DNA of 64,000 nt from the NCBI RefSeq assembly GCF_036503815.1, contig NZ_AP027764.1, positions 2,914,001 through 2,978,000 of the forward strand. The letters are read 5' to 3'. Below, in pieces: positions 56,865 to 64,000 of this stretch. A program made the translations under genes and the position numbers. Every line of letters begins with the position of its first letter. Position 1 is the stretch's first letter. The stretch comes from Escherichia coli (GTDB taxonomy: Bacteria; Pseudomonadota; Gammaproteobacteria; Enterobacterales; Enterobacteriaceae). A model generated the notes under the pieces. It searched no databases and had not been told where the DNA came from. It saw only the letters and a program-made list of their open reading frames with translations.

Positions 56865-57449
56865 ATGCCTAAACTTATTTTAGCCTCCACCTCGCCCTGG
56901 CGTCGCGCTCTTCTGGAAAAACTGCAAATCTCTTTTGAATGTGCAGCACCCGAGGTCGACGAAACCCCACGCAGCGACGAATCACCGCGACAGTTGGTGC
57001 TTCGACTGGCACAAGAAAAAGCGCAATCTCTGGCGTCACGTTATCCGGATCATTTAATTATTGGTTCAGACCAGGTATGTGTTCTTGATGGCGAAATCAC
57101 CGGTAAACCGTTAACGGAAGAAAATGCCCGTCTGCAATTACGCAAAGCCAGCGGCAATATCGTCACCTTCTATACTGGACTGGCGTTGTTTAATTCGGCG
57201 AATGGGCATCTGCAAACAGAAGTGGAGCCTTTTGACGTCCATTTCCGTCACCTGAGCGAGGCGGAGATTGATAATTACGTGCGTAAGGAGCATCCCCTGC
57301 ACTGCGCGGGTAGCTTTAAGAGTGAAGGATTTGGCATTACGCTGTTTGAGCGTTTAGAAGGGCGTGACCCTAACACGCTGGTTGGTTTACCGCTAATCGC
57401 GCTGTGTCAGATGTTACGTCGGGAAGGGAAAAACCCGCTAATGGGATAG
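56865..57449 (+). CDS. yceF: YceF, Maf-like 7-methyl-GTP pyrophosphatase
   Basis: A 194-residue Maf-family nucleotide pyrophosphatase; in E. coli YceF prefers m7GTP, cleaning modified nucleotides. The signature [16 protein letters not shown] is at the start, SDQVC at about 69 holds the catalytic aspartate, and [11 protein letters not shown] follows. ATG 56865 (MPKLILAS) is chosen over ATG 56826. A BIME follows. Confidence 0.95.
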
Positions 57450-57457
57450 TTTTTTAC

Positions 57458-57528
57458 GCCGGATGCAGGTATGTCGCATCCGGCAATCGGTGCTGGCGGC
57501 CTGATGCGGCGTAAACGCCTTATCAGGC
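57458..57528. repeat. BIME between yceF and rluC
   Basis: Two REP palindromes: GCCGGATGCAG...CATCCGGC (57458-57484) and GCCTGATGCGGCG...ATCAGGC (57499-57528), between convergent genes. Confidence 0.85.
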
Positions 57529-57560
57529 CAACCGCCCATTATCAGGTTTATATGCTTGTA

Positions 57561-58520
57561 TTAGCGCGCGTTACGCAGCTTTTGCAAACAACGCTTCAAA
57601 CCTTCATCCATCGGCGCTTCGATACGCATCACCTCACCGGTTCCCGGATGGGTAAACTTCAACGCTGCGGCGTGCAGGAACAGACGATTTAATCCCGTGC
57701 CTGCTTCAGTGAGCTGTCTATCAAATTCACGGTCACCGTAGCGATCGTCAAAGGCAATCGGATGACCCGCATACTGTGTATGCACACGGATCTGATGAGT
57801 ACGCCCAGTTACCGGGCTACAACGCACCAGGGTGGCAAATGCATAGCGTTCTTCCACTTTAAAGCGTGTTTCCGACGGTTTACCTTCCTGACTCACACGC
57901 ACGATACGTTCGCCGCTTTGCAGAATATTTTTCAGCAACGGCGCTTGTACGCTCTTCACATGCGACTGCCACTGACCGCGCACCAGCGCCAGGTAATCTT
58001 TTTGCATCCCTTTTTCACGTAATTGCTCATGCAGAGAACGCAACGCCGAGCGTTTTTTCGCTACCAGCAACACACCGGAAGTGTCCCGGTCGAGACGATG
58101 AACCAGTTCAAGGAACCGCGCTTCCGGGCGCAACGCCCGCAAACCTTCGATAACGCCGAAGCTTAAACCACTGCCGCCATGTACCGCCGTACCGGAAGGT
58201 TTATTCAGCACCAGGATATGCTCATCTTCATATAAGATGACGTCCGCCAGCGCTGCCACCTTTTGCAGATGTGGCGAAACCGCCTCTTCTTCCCGCTCAG
58301 CAACGCGAACCGGTGGGATACGCACCTCATCACCCGCTTCGAGTTTATATTCAGGCTTAATACGTTTTTTGTTCACCCGCACTTCGCCTTTACGCAAAAT
58401 ACGGTAAATCATACTTTTTGGTACGCCTTTCAATTGGGTACGCAAAAAGTTATCGATACGTTGCCCCGCTTCGTCAGCGGTGATAGCAACAATTTTTACG
58501 GATGGAGTCTCTGTTTTCAT
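57561..58520 (-). CDS. rluC: RluC, 23S rRNA pseudouridine synthase (955/2504/2580)
   Basis: A 319-residue RluA-family pseudouridine synthase. An N-terminal S4 RNA-binding domain (about 18-75, with RIDNFLRTQLKGVPKSMIYR) precedes the catalytic domain with LVHRLDRDTSGVLLVAK (Asp144) and CSPVTGRTHQIRVH. It is divergent from rne, sharing the 572-bp gap. Confidence 0.97.
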   Translation of the reverse strand: MKTETPSVKIVAITADEAGQRIDNFLRTQLKGVPKSMIYRILRKGEVRVNKKRIKPEYKLEAGDEVRIPPVRVAEREEEAVSPHLQKVAALADVILYEDEHILVLNKPSGTAVHGGSGLSFGVIEGLRALRPEARFLELVHRLDRDTSGVLLVAKKRSALRSLHEQLREKGMQKDYLALVRGQWQSHVKSVQAPLLKNILQSGERIVRVSQEGKPSETRFKVEERYAFATLVRCSPVTGRTHQIRVHTQYAGHPIAFDDRYGDREFDRQLTEAGTGLNRLFLHAAALKFTHPGTGEVMRIEAPMDEGLKRCLQKLRNAR

Positions 58521-58695
58521 GGTGGGCGATTCTAATTAGCCAACAGGATTCGCGCCACTCATTTTTCTATGCTTATATTTAGTTTTGCACCTTATTACTT
58601 CACTACGTCATCACTTTATTGATGGTTATTAAACCAATCACCATTAAGAAGTGAAAAAACTGTGAGTAAGCGGGTGATAAATGGTAAAAGTCATC

Positions 58696-58725
58696 TTGCT
58701 ATAACAAGGCTTGCAGTGGAATAAT
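58696..58725 (+). promoter_or_regulatory. rne promoter
   Basis: TTGCTA (58696-58701) and AATAAT (58720-58725) are 18 bp apart. A start near 58732 would give the 361-nt leader known for E. coli rne. Confidence 0.6.
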
Positions 58726-58731
58726 GAGAAC

Positions 58732-59092
58732 GTTTCCGTGTCCATCCTTGTTAAAACAAGAAATTTTACGGAATAACCCATTTTGCCCGACCGATCATCC
58801 ACGCAGCAATGGCGTAAGACGTATTGATCTTTCAGGCAGTTAGCGGGCTGCGGGTTGCAGTCCTTACCGGTAGATGGAAATATTTCTGGAGAGTAATACC
58901 CAGTCTGTTTCTTTGATAATTGCGCTGTTTTTCCGCATGAAAAACGGGCAACCGACACTCTGCGCCTCTTTGAGCTGACGATAACCGTGAGGTTGGCGAC
59001 GCGACTAGACACGAGGCCATCGGTTCACACCCGGAAAGGCGTTACTTTGCCCGCAGCTTAGTCGTCAATGTAAGAATAATGAGTAAGTTACG
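58732..59092 (+). promoter_or_regulatory. rne 5' UTR, autoregulatory RNase E leader
   Basis: The region between the promoter and the rne start is long, structured and without a supported gene. In E. coli this leader folds into hairpins that RNase E itself recognises, tuning rne mRNA decay to enzyme level. Several inverted repeats are visible, e.g. GCGGGC/GCCCGC around 58844 and 59049. A minus-strand frame here (58644-59012) corresponds to the dubious E. coli yceQ. Confidence 0.7.
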
Positions 59093-62000
59093 ATGAAAAG
59101 AATGTTAATCAACGCAACTCAGCAGGAAGAGTTGCGCGTTGCCCTTGTAGATGGGCAGCGTCTGTATGACCTGGATATCGAAAGTCCAGGGCACGAACAG
59201 AAAAAGGCAAACATCTACAAAGGTAAAATCACCCGCATTGAACCGAGTCTGGAAGCTGCTTTTGTTGATTACGGCGCTGAACGTCACGGTTTCCTCCCAC
59301 TTAAAGAAATTGCCCGCGAATATTTCCCTGCTAACTACAGTGCTCATGGCCGTCCCAACATTAAAGATGTGTTGCGTGAAGGTCAGGAAGTTATTGTTCA
59401 GATTGATAAAGAAGAGCGCGGTAACAAAGGCGCAGCACTGACCACCTTTATCAGCCTGGCAGGTAGCTATCTGGTTCTGATGCCGAACAACCCGCGCGCG
59501 GGTGGTATTTCTCGCCGTATTGAAGGCGACGACCGTACCGAATTAAAAGAAGCACTGGCAAGCCTTGAACTGCCGGAAGGCATGGGGCTTATCGTGCGCA
59601 CCGCTGGCGTCGGCAAATCTGCAGAGGCGCTGCAATGGGATTTAAGCTTCCGCCTGAAACACTGGGAAGCTATTAAAAAAGCCGCTGAAAGCCGCCCTGC
59701 CCCGTTCCTGATCCATCAGGAGAGCAACGTCATCGTTCGCGCATTCCGCGATTACTTACGTCAGGACATCGGCGAAATCCTTATCGATAACCCGAAAGTG
59801 CTCGAACTGGCGCGTCAGCATATCGCTGCATTAGGTCGCCCGGATTTCAGCAGCAAAATCAAGCTGTACACTGGTGAAATTCCGCTGTTCAGCCACTACC
59901 AGATCGAGTCGCAGATCGAGTCCGCCTTCCAGCGTGAAGTCCGTCTGCCGTCTGGTGGTTCTATTGTTATCGACAGCACTGAAGCGTTAACTGCCATCGA
60001 TATCAACTCCGCACGCGCAACCCGCGGCGGCGATATCGAAGAAACCGCGTTTAACACCAACCTCGAAGCTGCCGATGAGATTGCTCGTCAGCTGCGCCTG
60101 CGTGACCTCGGCGGCCTGATTGTTATCGACTTCATTGACATGACGCCAGTCCGCCACCAGCGTGCGGTAGAAAACCGTCTGCGTGAAGCGGTACGTCAGG
60201 ACCGTGCACGTATTCAAATCAGCCATATTTCTCGCTTTGGTCTGCTGGAAATGTCCCGTCAGCGGCTGAGTCCATCGCTGGGTGAATCCAGCCATCACGT
60301 CTGCCCGCGCTGCTCCGGTACCGGCACCGTGCGTGACAACGAATCCCTGTCGCTCTCTATTCTGCGTCTGATTGAAGAAGAAGCGCTGAAAGAGAACACT
60401 CAGGAAGTGCATGCCATTGTTCCTGTACCAATCGCTTCTTACCTGCTGAACGAAAAACGCTCTGCGGTAAATGCCATTGAAACTCGTCAGGACGGCGTGC
60501 GCTGTGTGATTGTGCCAAACGATCAGATGGAAACCCCGCACTACCATGTGCTGCGCGTACGCAAAGGGGAAGAAACCCCAACCTTAAGCTACATGCTGCC
60601 GAAGCTGCATGAAGAAGCGATGGCGCTGCCGTCTGAAGAAGAGTTCGCTGAACGTAAGCGTCCGGAACAACCTGCGCTGGCAACGTTTGCCATGCCGGAT
60701 GTGCCGCCAGCGCCAACGCCAGCTGAACCTGCCGCGCCTGTCGCAGCCCCAGCACCTAAAGCTGCACCGGCAACACCAGCAGCTCCTGCACAACCTGGGC
60801 TGTTGAGCCGTTTCTTCGGCGCACTGAAAGCGCTGTTCAGCGGTGGTGAAGAAACCAAACCGACCGAGCAACCAGCACCGAAAGCAGAAGCGAAACCGGA
60901 ACGTCAACAGGATCGTCGCAAGCCTCGTCAGAACAACCGTCGTGACCGTAATGAACGCCGCGACACACGTAGCGAACGTAATGAAGGCAGCGATAATCGC
61001 GAAGAAAACCGCCGTAATCGTCGCCAGGCACAGCAGCAGACTGCCGAGACGCGTGAGAGCCGTCAGCAGGCTGAGGTAACGGAAAAAGCGCGTACCACCG
61101 ACGAGCAGCAAGCGCCGCGTCGTGAACGTAGCCGCCGCCGTAATGATGATAAACGTCAGGCGCAACAAGAAGCGAAAGCGCTGAATGTTGAAGAGCAATC
61201 TGTTCAGGAAACCGAACAGGAAGAACGTGTACGTCCGGTTCAGCCGCGTCGTAAACAGCGCCAGCTGAATCAGAAAGTGCGTTACGAGCAAAGCGTAGCC
61301 GAAGAAGCGGTGGTCGCACCGGTGGTTGAAGAAACTGCCGCTGCCGAAACCATCGTTCAGGAAGCGCCTGCTCCGCGAACAGAACTGGCGAAAGTCCCGC
61401 TGCCAGTCGTAGCGCAAACTGCGCCGGAACAGCAGGAAGAGAACAATGCTGATAACCGTGATAACGGTGGCATGCCGCGTCGCTCTCGCCGCTCGCCTCG
61501 TCACCTGCGCGTGAGTGGTCAGCGTCGTCGTCGCTATCGTGACGAGCGTTATCCGACCCAGTCGCCAATGCCGTTAACCGTAGCGTGCGCGTCTCCGGAA
61601 CTGGCCTCTGGCAAAGTCTGGATCCGCTATCCGATTGTACGTCCGCAAGATGTACAGGTTGAAGAGCAGCGCGAACAGGAAGAAGTACAAGTGCAACCGA
61701 TGGTGACTGAGGTCCCTGTCGCCGCCGCTGTCGAACCTGTTGTTAGCGCGCCGGTTGTTGAAGAAGTGGCTGAAGTCGTAGAAGCCCCCGTTCAGGTTGC
61801 CGAACCGCAACCGGAAGTGGTTGAAACGACGCATCCTGAGGTGATTGCCGCCGCGGTAACTGAACAGCCGCAGGTGATTACCGAGTCTGATGTTGCCGTA
61901 GCCCAGGAAGTTGCAGAACACGCAGAACCGGTGGTTGAACCGCAGGAAGAGACGGCTGATATTGAAGAAGTTGCCGAAACTGCTGAGGTTGTGGTTGCTG

Positions 62001-62278
62001 AGCCTGAAGTTGTTGCTCAACCTGCCGCGCCAGTCGTCGCTGAAGTCGCAGCAGAAGTTGAAACGGTAGCTGCGGTTGAACCTGAGGTCACCGTTGAGCA
62101 TAACCACGCTACCGCGCCAATGACGCGCGCTCCGGCACCGGAATATGTTCCGGAGGCACCGCGTCACAGTGACTGGCAGCGCCCTACTTTTGCCTTCGAA
62201 GGTAAAGGTGCTGCAGGTGGTCATACGGCAACGCATCATGCATCTGCCGCGCCTGCGCGTCCGCAACCTGTTGAGTAA
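59093..62278 (+). CDS. rne: RNase E, endoribonuclease and degradosome scaffold
   Basis: A 1061-residue essential endoribonuclease. The N-terminal catalytic half has an S1 domain (about 35-125), a 5' sensor, the DNase I-like site with DINSARATRGGD (Asp303) and IVIDFIDM (Asp346), and the zinc-link CPRCSGTG (Cys404, Cys407). The C-terminal half is disordered: the membrane-targeting amphipathic helix LSRFFGALKALFSG (about 568), arginine-rich RNA-binding segments (about 600-700), a helicase-binding and enolase-binding region, and a low-complexity Val/Glu/Ala stretch before the PNPase-binding end. Length equals K-12. Confidence 0.98.
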   Translation: MKRMLINATQQEELRVALVDGQRLYDLDIESPGHEQKKANIYKGKITRIEPSLEAAFVDYGAERHGFLPLKEIAREYFPANYSAHGRPNIKDVLREGQEVIVQIDKEERGNKGAALTTFISLAGSYLVLMPNNPRAGGISRRIEGDDRTELKEALASLELPEGMGLIVRTAGVGKSAEALQWDLSFRLKHWEAIKKAAESRPAPFLIHQESNVIVRAFRDYLRQDIGEILIDNPKVLELARQHIAALGRPDFSSKIKLYTGEIPLFSHYQIESQIESAFQREVRLPSGGSIVIDSTEALTAIDINSARATRGGDIEETAFNTNLEAADEIARQLRLRDLGGLIVIDFIDMTPVRHQRAVENRLREAVRQDRARIQISHISRFGLLEMSRQRLSPSLGESSHHVCPRCSGTGTVRDNESLSLSILRLIEEEALKENTQEVHAIVPVPIASYLLNEKRSAVNAIETRQDGVRCVIVPNDQMETPHYHVLRVRKGEETPTLSYMLPKLHEEAMALPSEEEFAERKRPEQPALATFAMPDVPPAPTPAEPAAPVAAPAPKAAPATPAAPAQPGLLSRFFGALKALFSGGEETKPTEQPAPKAEAKPERQQDRRKPRQNNRRDRNERRDTRSERNEGSDNREENRRNRRQAQQQTAETRESRQQAEVTEKARTTDEQQAPRRERSRRRNDDKRQAQQEAKALNVEEQSVQETEQEERVRPVQPRRKQRQLNQKVRYEQSVAEEAVVAPVVEETAAAETIVQEAPAPRTELAKVPLPVVAQTAPEQQEENNADNRDNGGMPRRSRRSPRHLRVSGQRRRRYRDERYPTQSPMPLTVACASPELASGKVWIRYPIVRPQDVQVEEQREQEEVQVQPMVTEVPVAAAVEPVVSAPVVEEVAEVVEAPVQVAEPQPEVVETTHPEVIAAAVTEQPQVITESDVAVAQEVAEHAEPVVEPQEETADIEEVAETAEVVVAEPEVVAQPAAPVVAEVAAEVETVAAVEPEVTVEHNHATAPMTRAPAPEYVPEAPRHSDWQRPTFAFEGKGAAGGHTATHHASAAPARPQPVE

Positions 62279-62296
62279 TAATTAGCTCAAGTAATC

Positions 62297-62325
62297 AAGC
62301 CCTGGTAACTGCCAGGGCTTTTTTA
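62297..62325 (+). terminator. Terminator of rne
   Basis: AAGCCCTGG (62297-62305) pairs with CCAGGGCTT (62312-62320), followed by TTTT. It starts 19 bp after the rne stop. Confidence 0.9.
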
Positions 62326-62394
62326 TTTCATCTTTAAATCAACATATTAAAATTTATCGAATGGCATCCTTGCTAACCAACAATACAAAATAGG

Positions 62395-62431
62395 CAAAAA
62401 AATGCCCGCCCCGGCGATCCCAGAGCGGGCA
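62395..62431 (-). terminator. Terminator of flgKL
   Basis: On the minus strand TGCCCGC (62431-62425) pairs with GCGGGCA (62409-62403), followed by seven U from the A-tract at 62396-62402. Confidence 0.85.
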
Positions 62432-62472
62432 GACAAAACATACCCAGTTTCATGATATGTTTTAAAGCGAGC

Positions 62473-63426
62473 TTATTTGTTGAGCTGGAACAGCGACAAT
62501 CCCTGCATATCGGTAAATGCTTTATACGATGCCTGCAATGCCGTTTGCTGCATGATGTAAGATGAAATAGTTGCATTCCAGTCCACATCAACCAGATCGC
62601 TCATCTGCTGCGTTTGCCCTAAAGCGCGATCGCTACCTAATGAATCCAGCGACTCCAGTTCGTTCAGCTGCGTGCCTAATTCCGCGCGAACGGTCAGCAC
62701 ATTGTTCAGCGAGTTTTTCAGTCCGCGGTTGGTTTTATCCAGTGCCGCAGCGGCGGTTTCTTTATCCGCTTCGCTTTCCGCGACCGGCGTTTTCAGGGCT
62801 GCGATGGCGCTATCCAGCATGGCAAAAAGATTGGTTTCAGAAGCGCTACCGTCTGGTTCCGCTACCGCGTTGCTGGTAATACTGTCGAAAATTTTGTCAC
62901 CCGTGTGCCCTATCACCATCGAACGCGAAGCATCGACCTGTTGTTTAATACTTTCTGCTCCGCCAACATATTCGCCGTCTGCCTCACTAAACGGCGCAGT
63001 TTCTGTTTTATAACCGGCAAAAATGTAGCGCCCGTTACCATCCGTAGTGTTCGCCAGATTCAGCAACTGGTCACGAATACCCTGGATATCGGTTGCCAAC
63101 GACGCCCGGTCATCATCACTCAAGGTGCCATTGCTGGCGTAGACAATTTTTTCCTGAGCATTCTGGATAGCAGTGGTGACCTGGCTAAGCACACTCTCTT
63201 CCAGTGACACTTTTTGAGTGGCGAAAGTACGCGCCAGCGTGTACTGACTGTTTTGCGCCTGTGCCTGGGAGAGAACAACAGCTTGTGATGCAGCAATGGG
63301 ATCATCTGAAGGGTTAACGACTCGCTTACCCGTCGACATCTGTTCGCCGTACTTCATCCATTCGGCCTGAGAATTGGTGATGCCACGCATGTTTTGCTGG
63401 TACATCATCTGGGTACTGAAACGCAT
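62473..63426 (-). CDS. flgL: FlgL, flagellar hook-filament junction protein 3
   Basis: A 317-residue secreted flagellar axial protein (HAP3) joining hook and filament. The N-terminal flagellin-like coiled region MRFSTQMMYQQNM...GKRVVNPSDDPIAASQ is typical, as is the C-terminal helix ending in LFQLNK. It has no signal peptide because it is exported by the flagellar type III system. It follows flgK by 11 bp. Confidence 0.97.
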   Translation of the reverse strand: MRFSTQMMYQQNMRGITNSQAEWMKYGEQMSTGKRVVNPSDDPIAASQAVVLSQAQAQNSQYTLARTFATQKVSLEESVLSQVTTAIQNAQEKIVYASNGTLSDDDRASLATDIQGIRDQLLNLANTTDGNGRYIFAGYKTETAPFSEADGEYVGGAESIKQQVDASRSMVIGHTGDKIFDSITSNAVAEPDGSASETNLFAMLDSAIAALKTPVAESEADKETAAAALDKTNRGLKNSLNNVLTVRAELGTQLNELESLDSLGSDRALGQTQQMSDLVDVDWNATISSYIMQQTALQASYKAFTDMQGLSLFQLNK

Positions 63427-63437
63427 TTTATCTCCCC

Positions 63438-64000
63438 TTAACGAATGTTAATCAGCGCATCAAAAATCGCGTTTGCCGTCTGCAGAACCTGCGCATTCGC
63501 CAGGTAATACTGCTGAAAACGTTGCAGATTTCCATACTCCTCATCGAGATTGACACCGGAAATCGACTGCTGCTGATTGGAAAGCTGCGTCACCACATTA
63601 CCTTGCGTGGTGCTACTGGTTTTCAACGTCGCGGTTTTATTACCGATATCACTCACTAACGAGGCATAAGCGTCGTTAAAGGATTTCGCACCGCCCACCG
63701 TTTTACTGTTACTTTGCAGATCCAGCAGGGCCTGACCGTTGCGGTTGTCGCTATCACCCGCATCTTCTGCGCTCGCCATGGCGATTTTCGCTTCGTCGGT
63801 GATTAATACATCCATGTTGACGATGGCGTCACTTACCGGTTTCAGTGTGAAGCTGTCGTTAACGGCAGGCGTTCCTGTAAACGTCAACTCCAGACCATCA
63901 AATGCCACTTTACCGTTAGCATCCGGCGTCACCGTAAAAGTGGTATTGCTGGCAAGGCGGGTGACCTGCCACTGATTATTATCGAACGAGATTTTGTAAT
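63438..64000 (-). CDS. flgK: FlgK, flagellar hook-associated protein 1 (3' part)
   Basis: Only the C-terminal 187 residues or so are in the window; the frame is open to the last base. The visible part includes the D2-like beta segment (NNQWQVTRLA, VAFDGLELTFTG) and the terminal coiled helix ISGVNLDEEYGNLQRFQQYY ending IFDALINIR. HAP1 forms the first junction layer on the hook, under FlgL. The N-terminus lies outside. Confidence 0.96.
   Translation of the reverse strand, partial: YKISFDNNQWQVTRLASNTTFTVTPDANGKVAFDGLELTFTGTPAVNDSFTLKPVSDAIVNMDVLITDEAKIAMASAEDAGDSDNRNGQALLDLQSNSKTVGGAKSFNDAYASLVSDIGNKTATLKTSSTTQGNVVTQLSNQQQSISGVNLDEEYGNLQRFQQYYLANAQVLQTANAIFDALINIR

Noticed and set aside
58644..59012. 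122-codon minus-strand frame in the rne leader (equivalent of E. coli yceQ)
   Set aside because: It lies entirely within the structured rne 5' UTR and promoter, has no family similarity that I can see, and is generally regarded as dubious.
60584..61504. Arginine/phenylalanine-rich minus-strand frame of 306 codons
   Set aside because: Mirror of the repetitive acidic/basic C-terminal half of rne; low-complexity composition explains the open frame.

Overview
The window is a chromosomal segment of an Escherichia coli-type enterobacterium. Gene order and protein sequence follow, in reverse orientation, the K-12 segment from flgK/flgL through rne, the fab cluster, ptsG, fhuE, ndh, mfd, lolCDE, potABCD, phoPQ, purB and icd to bluR/bluF. 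Most core proteins look nearly identical to their K-12 counterparts. REP/BIME palindromes sit in several gaps, which is typical of E. coli and close relatives. Assignments rest on recognition of the proteins, not on a database search.

Layout. (1) 1-1932: the 3' end of bluF, then bluR behind a long perfect palindrome, then ycgX. (2) About 1991-8364: an accessory island between icd and ycgX. Its outer edges carry two copies of the same roughly 62-bp sequence, the icd terminator plus the last icd codons. One copy is at the real icd end (8303-8364) and one is a relic at 1991-2052. Inside are a PhoP-box-like site, an AriR/YmgB-family small regulator, the RpoS anti-adaptor iraM, a copy of the potassium transporter trkG (in K-12 a Rac prophage gene), an internally deleted IS903-like element, and an unrecognised 455-residue protein built from two duplicated modules. 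(3) 8351-17605: icd, then divergently rluE-nudJ-mnmA-hflD-purB, phoP-phoQ and roxA. (4) 17654-32920: pepT, the potABCD spermidine/putrescine operon, cobB, nagK, lolCDE, ycfT and mfd. (5) 33064-44100: ldtC, bhsA/comR, ycfJ, ndh, the ycfP-nagZ-thiK-lpoB-ycfL-hinT cluster, and fhuE. (6) 44160-56666: ptsG and the long leftward cluster yceD-rpmF-plsX-fabH-fabD-fabG-acpP-fabF-pabC-mltG-tmk-holB-ycfH. (7) 56865-64000: yceF, rluC, rne with its long regulatory leader, and flgL with the 3' part of flgK.

Most of the window is conserved housekeeping. The part that deserves attention is the icd-linked island. The PhoP-like box lies in front of the AriR-family gene and iraM, and phoPQ itself lies about 12 kb away. 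This suggests one magnesium/acid-responsive unit feeding both RpoS stability (IraM) and, by family analogy, the Rcs/biofilm network (AriR-like). That coupling is inference. The box, the gene order and the flanking repeats are directly visible in the sequence.
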